From: Reichenbachiella carrageenanivorans
GTDB taxonomy: Bacteria > Bacteroidota > Bacteroidia > Cytophagales > Cyclobacteriaceae
Length of the DNA stretch: 64,000 nucleotides
Reading direction: 5' to 3'
Assembly (NCBI RefSeq): GCF_025639805.1
Contig: NZ_CP106735.1
Location: 2,451,501-2,515,500, forward strand
The notes under the pieces are model-generated. The model searched no databases. It had not been told where the DNA came from and saw only the letters and a program-made list of their open reading frames with translations. Below are positions 56,145 through 64,000 of this stretch, in pieces. Numbering within the stretch: the first letter of the stretch is position 1; each line of letters starts with the position of its first letter. Both the position numbers and the translations under genes were made by a program.

Positions 56145-57197
56145 ATGGATCGAAGAAATTTTGTCAAGAAATCAGCCGCTGCTTCTGCGGCTACTTTGCT
56201 CACGGTAAGTGTGGCAAAGGCACAGGCTAAAGACCAGCAAGCACTCATCAAGCCCAAAGCCTTGCAAAAGGGTGATACCATTGGGTTGATTACTCCTGCC
56301 AGTGCCGTGACACGTCAGGCCTTCGAAAAGGCAGTAGCCAATCTGGAAGCCATGGGGTTTGTGGTGCGCTATACGGACAACATGGCCGTGCGTAAAGGTT
56401 TTTTGGCTGGCACAGACCAGCAGCGGCTCGATGACCTGCACCGCATGTTCGAAGACCCAGCGATCGATGGAATCGTATGTGCGCGAGGTGGCTATGGTTC
56501 TGGTCGACTGCTGCCTGATATCAATTATGACCTGATCAAGGCCAATCCAAAGGTGCTCATCGGCTATAGCGATATTACGGCGTTGTTATATGGGATTCAC
56601 AAAAAAACGGGTTTGGTTTGTTTTCATGGGCCAGTAGGAGCTTCGGAGTATTCGGACTTCACGACCAAGGGATTTGACCAGGTCTTGATGAGGAGTAAAA
56701 ACAATGTGAAATATGAAGTGCCAAAAGACTGGGAGCAGCTTGCAGATCCAGCCTATCAGACCTTGCCACTTGTGTCTGGTCGAGCCGAAGGGGCTTTGGT
56801 AGGAGGCAATTTGAGCTTGATGTGTTCGCTCATGGGTACACCTTATGATATTGGTTTTGCAGGCAAGATTGTGTTTATAGAAGAGGTAGGAGAGTCGCCC
56901 TATCGAGTAGATCGCATGCTCACACAGCTGCTCAACTCAGGTAAGTTGGCTCAGGCCAAAGGCATAGCGATGGGTGTATTCAAGGGCTGCGAGACCAAAC
57001 CAGATGATCCAGATTTTGCTTTGTCGACCAGCCTAGAAAACGTGCTTGCGGACCGATTTAGTGACCTGAAAATCCCAGTGCTCTACGGGCTGCCCATCGG
57101 ACACATCGACGACAATGCTACATTGCCTTTTGGTGCTCGAGCAGAGCTGGATGTGGAGAAGGCTAGTTTGCAGCTGATGGAGGCTGGGGTGGTGTGA
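56145..57197 (+). CDS. S66 family LD-carboxypeptidase with Tat-like signal
   Basis: 350 residues. N-terminal twin-arginine signal (MDRRNFVKKSAAASAATLLTVSVAKAQA; RRNFVKK fits the Tat motif). The S66 fold includes DTIGLITPASAV, the nucleophile Ser142 in VLIGYSDITALLYG, the Glu in VFIEEVGESPYRVDRML and the His in GLPIGHIDDNATLPFG. S66 enzymes remove the D-Ala from tetrapeptide muropeptides during peptidoglycan recycling, or inactivate microcin C (MccF). A folded, Tat-exported form suggests a periplasmic enzyme. Monocistronic, with a hairpin (57199-57219) directly after the stop codon. Confidence 0.92.
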   Translation: MDRRNFVKKSAAASAATLLTVSVAKAQAKDQQALIKPKALQKGDTIGLITPASAVTRQAFEKAVANLEAMGFVVRYTDNMAVRKGFLAGTDQQRLDDLHRMFEDPAIDGIVCARGGYGSGRLLPDINYDLIKANPKVLIGYSDITALLYGIHKKTGLVCFHGPVGASEYSDFTTKGFDQVLMRSKNNVKYEVPKDWEQLADPAYQTLPLVSGRAEGALVGGNLSLMCSLMGTPYDIGFAGKIVFIEEVGESPYRVDRMLTQLLNSGKLAQAKGIAMGVFKGCETKPDDPDFALSTSLENVLADRFSDLKIPVLYGLPIGHIDDNATLPFGARAELDVEKASLQLMEAGVV

Positions 57198-57301
57198 TCG
57201 CCAAATTTATGATTTGGCGGAGCATCCAGAATGCAAAAAAATCTCTCATCTAGCACTGTCCGAGCATGATCTTACCACAGCATGTTAGCTATCGGATAAA
57301 T

Positions 57302-57565
57302 CTAAGTTATTGCATTTCTAATATCTTCTCTTGTCGAGCCATTATAAAGGGTGTTTATTTTTGGCGAGATGGAGTTTAGCTTCTTCAAGCTTAATCTACT
57401 CTTGAATATAGTTCTCCACTTCGCATATCGTAAGTTCTTTTTGTTTTTAAGGAATAGTCTAAGTCTAACAAAAAGCATTTCAGTTTTATAACGTGCATCT
57501 GGTGGTTTTTTGGAGGGGTGATCTGCATCAAAAAAACGAACACCACATACATCAGAAAAGTCACA
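57302..57565 (-). pseudogene. Coding-like fragment without a start codon
   Basis: A minus-strand frame of 87 codons is open between two stops. It begins CDFSDVCGVRFFDADHPSKK and continues through PPDARYKTEMLFVRLRLFL to a basic C-terminus ending in STREDIRNAIT. The only ATG is 57 codons before the stop and no promoter or start is visible, so it looks like the 3' end of a gene whose front has been deleted. It is rich in Lys and Arg and predicted helical. No family was recognised. It could also be a chance reading frame, given the AT-rich sequence. Confidence 0.35.
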
Positions 57566-57694
57566 CTACTGGCGTCAGCAGTTGGGAGTTGACAGGGTTA
57601 GGTGGTTGCTGGCTGTGGCTTATGGTCAAATGTTAATTTTTTTCACAAATACTTATTCCTTTTAGCAACCTTTTTTTCTTTATTGAGTAAAACC

Positions 57695-57718
57695 GAATGA
57701 ACATTCAATCTATATTTG
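57695..57718 (+). promoter_or_regulatory. TetR operator and -7 box of the efflux operon
   Basis: GAATG-AA-CATTC (57695-57706) is a perfect palindrome of the type bound by TetR regulators of RND operons. TATATTTG (57711-57718) is a perfect TAnnTTTG box ending four bases before the tetR ATG, predicting a leaderless mRNA. The operator lies just upstream of the -7 element. Confidence 0.65.
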
Positions 57719-57722
57719 TAGA

Positions 57723-58274
57723 ATGAGAGATAGAAAGCAAGCAATTTTTCAAAGCGCCCTCGAGCTGATCAACGATTATGGCTTTCATGGCATGTCTATG
57801 GGGCAGTTGGCCAAGCATGCCGATGTGGCTGCAGGTACGATATATCATTATTTCAAAAGCAAAGAGGAGATGATATGTGTGCTGTACGCTACCCATATAG
57901 AGCAGGTACAGGTTCGTTTGGAGCAAGCCAATGATCCTACACTGGCCTATAAAGATCGGTTTTATGCGATTTGGTGGGCGATGTACGATTATCATATCGA
58001 GCACTCCTATGTACTGAGATTTTATGAGCAGTTTGTCAACTCTCCGTATTTCAAGGATGTGAAAAGTAATCCTGTTTTGGAGTTGTTCGAAGACTTTTTG
58101 GAGGAGGGAATGGCAGCAGGGCTGATCACTAAAAGTCGTTCGGATATCCTTTCTAGTCTCATGATAGGCAATACGATTTCTGCTTTGAAAATGAAGTTTT
58201 ATAAAAATCTCAACCTGAGCAAACTGGAGATCAACAGTATCATCGATTTGCTTTGGAAAGGACTATCAGCCTGA
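57723..58274 (+). CDS. TetR family repressor of the efflux operon
   Basis: 183 residues. The N-terminal HTH is typical: RKQAIFQSALELINDYGFHGMSMGQLAKHADVAAGTIYHYFKSKEEM. The remaining nine or so helices form the ligand-binding and dimer domain. First gene of a tetR-tolC-adaptor-RND operon with an operator overlapping its own promoter region, so it likely represses itself and the pump until a toxic ligand binds. The ligand is unknown. The gap to the tolC-type gene is 56 bases. Confidence 0.93.
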   Translation: MRDRKQAIFQSALELINDYGFHGMSMGQLAKHADVAAGTIYHYFKSKEEMICVLYATHIEQVQVRLEQANDPTLAYKDRFYAIWWAMYDYHIEHSYVLRFYEQFVNSPYFKDVKSNPVLELFEDFLEEGMAAGLITKSRSDILSSLMIGNTISALKMKFYKNLNLSKLEINSIIDLLWKGLSA

Positions 58275-58330
58275 TCGCTCAATAGTACTCATAAGAATAG
58301 ATAAACAACAAGAAAGAAACATAGGTGAAT

Positions 58331-59635
58331 ATGAAAAAGAAATTGAGCATATGGCTCATGATGTGTGTATTAGGAGGTGCGACAGCCAGAGCCCAAGATA
58401 GTTTTACACTGGATCAGTGTATTGATTATGCCATGCAGCATAAGGCCGACATGGAACGAGCCTTGCTCGACGAGCGAATTGGGCAACACGAGATCAATGC
58501 AAGTTTGTCTGAGTGGCTGCCGCAGGTTACGGCCGATTTTACCTTGGCCAATAACCTGAAACTGCCCAGTACGGCCTTTGGGGATCAGGTCATTCAGATT
58601 GGTAGAAACTACAATTCGAACCTCATGCTTAGAGCAGAGCAGACACTCTATAGCAACGAAGTACTATTGGCCAGTAGGGCATCGAGTCATCGAAAGCAGC
58701 AGCTACAGCAGGACATCACCTATCAGAAGATTAATACCGTAGTAGACGTGAGTAAGGCCTATTACGATATCCTACTTACCCGTGAGCAGTTGAGTATCCT
58801 CAATAGCAACATCGTGCGACAGCAAAAGCAATACAACGATTCATACAACCAGTATGAAAATGGTGTGGTAGACAAGACGGATTATCAGCGAGCCAGCATT
58901 ACATTGGCCAATTCTAAAAGTGCCAAAAAGCGTACAGAAGAGGGGATGAAGGCTAAAACAGCCTATCTCAAGCAGTTGATGGGTTATCCTGTGGACAAAA
59001 ACCTAAACTTAGCGTTTGCGACCAAAGAGGTACTGAGAGAGGAAGTGGCACTAGATACCACACAGCTCCTTGTGGTGGACAATCGAGTAGAGTTTCGTCA
59101 GCTACAGACAGACTTGGAATTGCTCAAACTGAGTACGAGTTACCAAAAAATGGGACTGATTCCTAAAATATCGGCTTACGCCAATTACAACCCACAGTAT
59201 TTTGATAATAGTTTTGGAGATCTATATAGCAATGCCTTTCCGACGTCTAGTATAGGTATTACGGCAAGTATTCCCATTTTTCAAGGTAATAAACGAAACC
59301 AAGAAATCAAGATGGCCAGCTTACGAGAATCGAGGCTGGAAGTGACTATGGCGGATGCCACCAGAGCCATCAATACAGAATATGTGACCTCACTGGCCAG
59401 ATACAAAAGTGACTATACCGACATGGTGACACTCAAGAGCAATGCGGATTTGGCGCAAGACGTGTACAACACCATCAAGTTACAATACGATGAAGGCATC
59501 AAAGCCTATGTAGATGTGATCGTAGCCGAAACCGAATTACAGGCCTCACAGCTTAATTACCTAAATGCAGTTTACCAATTGCTATCTAGTAAACTAGATT
59601 TTCAGAAAGCCATTGGAGCAGTAGATATCAACTAA
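58331..59635 (+). CDS. TolC-family outer-membrane efflux channel
   Basis: 434 residues from the ATG at 58331; an in-frame GTG two codons upstream is possible. Signal peptide MKKKLSIWLMMCVLGGATARAQ. The two halves of the OEP fold are visible as repeated long amphipathic helices (NTVVDVSKAYYDILLTREQLSILNSN and the later AINTEYVTSLARYKSDYTDM), with DSFTLDQCIDYAMQHKADME at the N-terminus. It forms the outer-membrane duct of the RND pump. No lipobox. Confidence 0.92.
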   Translation: MKKKLSIWLMMCVLGGATARAQDSFTLDQCIDYAMQHKADMERALLDERIGQHEINASLSEWLPQVTADFTLANNLKLPSTAFGDQVIQIGRNYNSNLMLRAEQTLYSNEVLLASRASSHRKQQLQQDITYQKINTVVDVSKAYYDILLTREQLSILNSNIVRQQKQYNDSYNQYENGVVDKTDYQRASITLANSKSAKKRTEEGMKAKTAYLKQLMGYPVDKNLNLAFATKEVLREEVALDTTQLLVVDNRVEFRQLQTDLELLKLSTSYQKMGLIPKISAYANYNPQYFDNSFGDLYSNAFPTSSIGITASIPIFQGNKRNQEIKMASLRESRLEVTMADATRAINTEYVTSLARYKSDYTDMVTLKSNADLAQDVYNTIKLQYDEGIKAYVDVIVAETELQASQLNYLNAVYQLLSSKLDFQKAIGAVDIN

Positions 59636-59641
59636 GAAATA

Positions 59642-60772
59642 ATGAGTAAAGTATATAAGCAAATGAAAAGCATCAATAAGATAACCAATGGACTCCTTTT
59701 AGGCCTACTGGCCGTAGTGGCGATGGCTTGTAGCAGTGGCAACACTTCGCCCAGAGTACCTGGGCCAGCTGTAGTCTCTATGATAGACGTGACTCGTAGT
59801 GAAGTGACGGGTGTAGATACCTACCCTGCTACTGTAGTGCCTGTCAATGAAGTTGAGCTGAGGTCTCAACTCTCGGGCTATATCACCAAGATTTTTGTGA
59901 AAGACGGTGCAACTGTGACCAAGGGACAAAAACTCTATGAAGTGGATCGTACGAAATATGTAGCGAGCTACCAGCAAGAAAAATCAAACTTGGCAACTGC
60001 AGAAGCCAACTTAGCACGTGTAGAGCAGGATCTGAAAAGGTATGAAGCACTCTATGCCAAAGATGCAATAGCTAGTCAGAAAGTAGACTATGCAAAAGCA
60101 GACTATAAGTCGGCCGTGGCAGAAGTAGCCGCCGCCAAAGCCAGATTGTCTTCCTCTGCCAATGACCTACAGTACTCGGTGGTGAAAGCGCCATTTGCGG
60201 GCTCCATAGGCTTGCACCAAGTGAGAGAAGGCACGCAGGTATCGCCAGGACAGCCGCTGCTCAATACCATTTCATCGGACGACCCGATGGCTGTAGATTT
60301 TGTAATCAATGAAAAAGAAATTCCAAGGTTTATCAGATTGAAGAAAGAAGGGCAGATCGATTCTTTGTTTAGGCTGGCCTATACCAACGGAATGCAGTAT
60401 CCCTATCAAGGACGCGTGTTGGCGATGGATCGGGCAGTAGGCCGTCAGACGGGTACTATTACGATTCGACTGAGCTTTCCTAACCCTGACCGAGAACTGA
60501 TCCCAGGGATGACCATGTCGGTGAAAGTGCTAAATCAAGACCACGGAGACCAGATTACGATCCCGTTCAAAGCCGTAGTGGAGCAGATGGGAGAGTACTT
60601 TGTTTATGTGGAGCAAGAGGGCAAAGCGAATCAGTTGCGTATTCACTTGGGCACTGTAGTAGGCGATCAGGTGGTCGTACGCGATGGTCTAAAGGGAGGA
60701 GAACGCCTCGTAGTAGATGGGCTCCAAAAGCTAAGACAAGGAGCACCCATTCAGGCAGCTACTGCTAAGTAA
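59642..60772 (+). CDS. RND efflux periplasmic adaptor lipoprotein (MFP)
   Basis: 376 residues. Lipoprotein signal ending in VVAMAC (Cys30 of the longer form; an internal ATG at 59663 is an alternative start). Membrane-fusion protein layout: beta-barrel and lipoyl halves (VELRSQLSGYITKIFVKDGATVTKGQKLYEVD; YSVVKAPFAGSIGLHQVREGTQVSPGQPLLNTISS), an alpha-hairpin (about 95-175), and a membrane-proximal domain. It links the RND pump to the TolC-type channel. The gap to the pump gene is 30 bases. Confidence 0.93.
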   Translation: MSKVYKQMKSINKITNGLLLGLLAVVAMACSSGNTSPRVPGPAVVSMIDVTRSEVTGVDTYPATVVPVNEVELRSQLSGYITKIFVKDGATVTKGQKLYEVDRTKYVASYQQEKSNLATAEANLARVEQDLKRYEALYAKDAIASQKVDYAKADYKSAVAEVAAAKARLSSSANDLQYSVVKAPFAGSIGLHQVREGTQVSPGQPLLNTISSDDPMAVDFVINEKEIPRFIRLKKEGQIDSLFRLAYTNGMQYPYQGRVLAMDRAVGRQTGTITIRLSFPNPDRELIPGMTMSVKVLNQDHGDQITIPFKAVVEQMGEYFVYVEQEGKANQLRIHLGTVVGDQVVVRDGLKGGERLVVDGLQKLRQGAPIQAATAK

Positions 60773-60802
60773 TCAATTTGATAAGATCACAAAATAACGA
60801 AG

Positions 60803-63800
60803 ATGATATCTGATGTATTTATAAAACGCCCAGTCACGGCGATAGTCATATCCATATTGCTATTGCTCGTAGGGACGCTGGCCATTCTTAATCTGCCAGT
60901 GACGCAGTATCCAGAAATCACCCCTCCGGTGGTTTCTATATCGGGCAATTTTACAGGCGCAGATGCGCTCACTGTAGAGCAGACCGTAGCTACACCTGTA
61001 GAAACGCAAGTAAACGGTACGCCAGGTATGGCCTATGTGTCGTCCAATAGTACCAGCACGGGCCAGATGCAGATGAACGTAACTTTTGAAGTAGGTACGG
61101 ATATCGATATAGCCACCCTAGATGTACAAAATAGGGTAAGCATAGCCGAGCCAAGTCTCCCTGAAGTGGTGAGAAGGTTGGGACTAGAGGTGCGAAAGAG
61201 AAACCCAAGTATCATGATGGTAGTGGGGATCTATTCGCCAGAAGGCACACATGACGTGGCTTATCTCGACAACTACACCAACATCTTTGTGCGGGATGCC
61301 TTGCTGCGTGTGCCTGGAGTGGGAGACGTGCGAGCACTCGGGCAGGATTTTAGTATGCGCCTTTGGCTCAAACCAGACAAGATGGCTCAATACGGTATCA
61401 ACAACCAAGAGGTAAATGCTGCTATTCAAGAGCAAAACCTACAAGTGGCTGCGGGCAAAGTAGGCGCTATGCCGCAGGTAGATGAGCAGGCTTTCGAATA
61501 TCCTGTCACTGTAAATGGTCGTCTGTCGACTAAAAAAGAGTTTGAGGACATCATCGTCAGAACTAACCCTGAAGATGGGTCTATAGTGTATCTGAAAGAC
61601 ATTGCACGGGTAGAGTTTGGTAGGTTTGATTATGGTCGGGCGTCGTTGGTCAATGGTCACCCTACAGCACTATTGCTGCTCTATCAGGCACCAGGTAGCA
61701 ATGCCTTGGGTACAGCAGATGGAGTGAATAAAGTACTTGAAGAATTGAAAACGGCATTTCCGAATGACGTGGATTATGTGGTCTCTTTTGAGTCGGTTTC
61801 TGTGGTGGAGGTTTCTATCGAGGAGGTGCTACATACGCTAGGAGAGGCCTTGCTGTTGGTGATCATCGTGGTGTTTTTGTTTTTGCAAAGTTGGAGAGCT
61901 ACACTGGTGCCTATCTTGGCGATTCCAGTGTCTATCATCGGTACATTCATCTTCTTTATCCCACTTGGCTTTACAATCAATACCTTGACTCTATTCGGGT
62001 TTGTATTGGCCATTGGTATTGTGGTGGATGATGCCATTGTGGTGGTGGAAGCCGTACAGCATTATATAGATCACGAGAAGCTTTCGCCAAAAGAAGCGAC
62101 CAAGCGAGCCATGAAAGACATTACTGCGCCAGTGATTGCTATTGCCTTGATTTTGGCGGCGGTGTTTATCCCAGTAGGTTTTATCCCTGGTATTGTGGGG
62201 CGATTGTATCAGCAGTTTGCGATCACGATTGCGATCTCTGTTTTGATCTCTGCTTTCGTGGCACTTACGCTTACACCAGCGCTTTGTTCACTTATGCTGA
62301 GACCAATGAACCTGTCTGATAAATCTACAGGGATCAATCGTTTTTTCTTTCGGTTCAATGCTTGGTTTGAGCGTGTAACGCAGTCTTATGGGCAAGGAGT
62401 GAAAAAATCGATCAAAGCTACACCTATGGTTCTGGTGATATTGGCCTGTATTTATGTAGGCACGGTGGGTATGTTTGCCGCTAAGCCTACGGGCTTTATT
62501 CCTTCCGAAGATGAAGGTCGTTTGTTCATTGCCATGGAATTGCCGGAAGGCTCATCTACTGCCAGAACCTTAGAGACGATGGATAAGGTGGGTGATATAT
62601 TGGCGGAGCACAAAGCCATCAAAAACTACACTGGTATTGCAGGTTTGAATGCGATCAACTTCTCATTCAAATCCAATAGTGCGACCTACTTCTTGCAAAT
62701 GCACCCATGGGCAGAGCGAAAAGATCCTTCGCTTCAACTGCAAAGTGTAATCAATCAGCTCAACGGGCAGTTTGCAGGTATTCACGAAGCGGTCATTCGG
62801 GTGGTTTCGCCTCCAGCTATTCCTGGATTGGGTCAGACAGGCGGGTTTAGTTTTATGCTAGAGCAGCGTGCTGGTGGAGATGTAAAAGAACTCGAAAGCG
62901 TACTGGGGCAATTTCTCATGGCGGCCAATCAGCGGCCAGAGATCGCGATGGCGTATAGCTTTTTTACCGCTAGAGCGCCTGGGTATCATGTAGAAGTAGA
63001 TCGTGAGAAAACCAAGAAGCTGGGAGTACGAGTTTCGGATGTGTTTTCTACCATGTCGTCTTTTATGGGAAGCCAGTATGTGAATGACTTTACACGTTAC
63101 GGCCGAAACTTCCGTGTGGTGGCTCAGGCCGATACCCTATACAGAATGGACATTAAAAATCTAGAGAAATATTATGTGCAAAATCAGCGAGGAGAGTCTA
63201 TTCCGCTGAGTGCGCTGGTGACTTACAAAGTGGTGGAAAGTGCGCCTGTAATCTCGCATTACAATCTATTTAGATCTGCGGAGATCAATGGGGGGGCTGC
63301 ACCAGGCTACAGTAGTGGACAGGCCATGGATGCACTCAAAGAAGTAGCTGCCGAAGTATTGCCAGCAGGGTATAGTTATGACTTTTCAGGGCTGAGTAGG
63401 GAAGAACTCTCGGCAGGCAACAGTACGATTGTCATATTTGGACTGTCGATCGTGTTTGTCTTGCTGCTGTTGGCGGCTCTGTACGAAAGCTGGTCGGTAC
63501 CGTTTTCGATTTTGTTTGCCGTGCCATTGGGTGCGTTTGGAGCGATCTTGGCACTCACGTTTTTGCCACACCTAAGCAACAATGTATATGCACAGATTGG
63601 ATTGATCACGTTGATCGGCTTGGCAGCGAAAAATGCCATCCTGATTGTGGAATTTGCCAAAGAGCGGGTAGATGCTGGGATGGAGTTGATAGCGGCTACC
63701 ATCGAGGCCGTCAAACTTAGGTTGCGTCCAATCATCATGACATCGCTGGCCTTTATTCTGGGTGTGGTGCCTTTGGCGATGGCGTCTGGTGCAGGTGCTG

Positions 63801-63964
63801 TGGCTCGTCAGACCATCGGGTGGACGGTGATCGGAGGGATGCTTGCCGCTACGTTCTTAGCCATATTCGTTGTGCCAGTATTGTATGTGGTCATTACCAA
63901 ACTGGCCTATGGCAAAAAAGGATTGGCAGCGCTAGAGGCACAAGCTTCGAGTGAGCCTTCGTAG
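60803..63964 (+). CDS. HAE1-type RND multidrug efflux pump
   Basis: 1053 residues, complete. Twelve membrane helices and two large periplasmic loops. The first helix and porter domain begin SDVFIKRPVTAIVISILLLLVGTLAILNLPVTQYPEI. The proton-relay aspartates of TM4 are Asp409 and Asp410 in GIVVDDAIVVVEAVQHY. TM10-12 contain LIGLAAKNAILIVEFAKERVDAG and RLRPIIMTSLAFILGVVPLA. It is a proton-driven pump of the hydrophobe/amphiphile (AcrB-like) class, so drugs, dyes, bile or solvents are likely substrates. It ends 36 bases before the window edge; no terminator was seen. Confidence 0.96.
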   Translation: MISDVFIKRPVTAIVISILLLLVGTLAILNLPVTQYPEITPPVVSISGNFTGADALTVEQTVATPVETQVNGTPGMAYVSSNSTSTGQMQMNVTFEVGTDIDIATLDVQNRVSIAEPSLPEVVRRLGLEVRKRNPSIMMVVGIYSPEGTHDVAYLDNYTNIFVRDALLRVPGVGDVRALGQDFSMRLWLKPDKMAQYGINNQEVNAAIQEQNLQVAAGKVGAMPQVDEQAFEYPVTVNGRLSTKKEFEDIIVRTNPEDGSIVYLKDIARVEFGRFDYGRASLVNGHPTALLLLYQAPGSNALGTADGVNKVLEELKTAFPNDVDYVVSFESVSVVEVSIEEVLHTLGEALLLVIIVVFLFLQSWRATLVPILAIPVSIIGTFIFFIPLGFTINTLTLFGFVLAIGIVVDDAIVVVEAVQHYIDHEKLSPKEATKRAMKDITAPVIAIALILAAVFIPVGFIPGIVGRLYQQFAITIAISVLISAFVALTLTPALCSLMLRPMNLSDKSTGINRFFFRFNAWFERVTQSYGQGVKKSIKATPMVLVILACIYVGTVGMFAAKPTGFIPSEDEGRLFIAMELPEGSSTARTLETMDKVGDILAEHKAIKNYTGIAGLNAINFSFKSNSATYFLQMHPWAERKDPSLQLQSVINQLNGQFAGIHEAVIRVVSPPAIPGLGQTGGFSFMLEQRAGGDVKELESVLGQFLMAANQRPEIAMAYSFFTARAPGYHVEVDREKTKKLGVRVSDVFSTMSSFMGSQYVNDFTRYGRNFRVVAQADTLYRMDIKNLEKYYVQNQRGESIPLSALVTYKVVESAPVISHYNLFRSAEINGGAAPGYSSGQAMDALKEVAAEVLPAGYSYDFSGLSREELSAGNSTIVIFGLSIVFVLLLLAALYESWSVPFSILFAVPLGAFGAILALTFLPHLSNNVYAQIGLITLIGLAAKNAILIVEFAKERVDAGMELIAATIEAVKLRLRPIIMTSLAFILGVVPLAMASGAGAVARQTIGWTVIGGMLAATFLAIFVVPVLYVVITKLAYGKKGLAALEAQASSEPS

Positions 63965-64000
63965 ATAAAGATCATATATAGTTTATAGTTTTTGGTTGTT

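Larger units (their letters stand above)
57198..57722. other. Decayed intergenic region before the efflux operon
   Basis: 525 bases without an intact gene. Contents: a hairpin with 8-bp arms CGCCAAAT/ATTTGGCG (57199-57219, no T run), a minus-strand coding-like fragment at 57302-57565, and the TetR operator and promoter at 57695-57718. Confidence 0.5.

Noticed and set aside
57556..57565. A third TGTGACTTTT box (minus strand) resembling the ECF -35 element.
   Set aside because: No GCGTCC lies at the 10-base spacing, and it falls within the start-less coding-like fragment. Probably chance.
1..64000. CRISPR arrays, tRNA or rRNA genes, insertion sequences and prophage.
   Set aside because: No regularly spaced repeats, cloverleaf-like sequences, transposases or phage genes were seen by reading; a tRNA or repeat-finding program would be needed to exclude short cases.

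Overview
The window comes from the chromosome of a Bacteroidota bacterium, most likely a marine, Cytophagales-type organism. Evidence read from the sequence: a type IX secretion C-terminal sorting domain on a polysaccharide lyase, TonB-dependent receptors with an N-terminal carboxypeptidase-regulatory-like domain, Bacteroidota-restricted families (IPExxxVDY, DUF4421, Lacal_2735, DUF4625), weak or absent Shine-Dalgarno sequences, and promoters of the TTG / TAnnTTTG type. No rRNA, tRNA, CRISPR array, prophage or intact insertion sequence was seen.

Layout. 1-5 kb: a cut-off secreted protein, a sensor kinase with a solute-binding-protein sensor domain, a divergent SiaB-like kinase, a BamA/TamA-type outer-membrane protein and an OsmC protein. 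5-6.8 kb: a small photolyase operon that contains a truncated START-like gene. 6.8-11 kb: a cysteine-less dihydrolipoamide-dehydrogenase-like flavoprotein, a PqiA protein with an unknown partner, and a DUF4421 protein. 10.9-18.5 kb: IPExxxVDY and pyruvate kinase, then an LpoA-like protein, hemL and priA. 18.7-23.7 kb: a giant secreted TPR-CHAT caspase-like protein and a YdeI protein ending in a CDGSH motif. 23.8-27.8 kb: a secreted PL6 alginate lyase, GntR-type palindromes and a broken Ig-like repeat gene. 27.8-37.7 kb: housekeeping (smc, nadE, rnc, fabF, acpP, infC, rpmI, rplT). 38.1-44.8 kb: a phytate-type locus (TonB receptor, lipoprotein, beta-propeller phytase) with a TPR-membrane-HTH regulator. 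45-50.5 kb: an ECF sigma factor and what look like its own target genes. 50.6-52.2 kb: a BlaI/M56-TonB pair. 52.3-56 kb: a Zur-like zinc regulon (Fur-family regulator, TonB receptor, DUF4625 lipoprotein). 56-64 kb: an LD-carboxypeptidase, a 0.5-kb decayed gap and a complete TetR-controlled RND efflux operon.

The most interesting unit is 44.9-50.5 kb. The ECF sigma gene sits between two nearly identical ECF-type promoters (TGTGACTTTT, 10 nt, GCGTCCAATG). One drives an RMD1-family membrane protein. The other drives a tightly packed four-gene operon: C39-like peptidase, RimK-like ATP-grasp ligase, GCS2-type carboxylate-amine ligase and N-formylglutamate amidohydrolase-like enzyme. Together they look like a stress-induced, sigma-controlled system that makes and trims an amide-linked compound or peptide tag of unknown identity. 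No anti-sigma gene is adjacent.

Several regulatory circuits can be read directly: a BlaI palindrome filling the spacer of its own promoter, twin Zur-like palindromes (TGCAAT-N3-ATTGCA), a TetR operator ahead of the efflux operon, and GntR-like TGGT-N2-ACCA sites near the alginate lyase. Two essential genes appear to start at non-AUG codons: infC at ATC and rnc at CTG.
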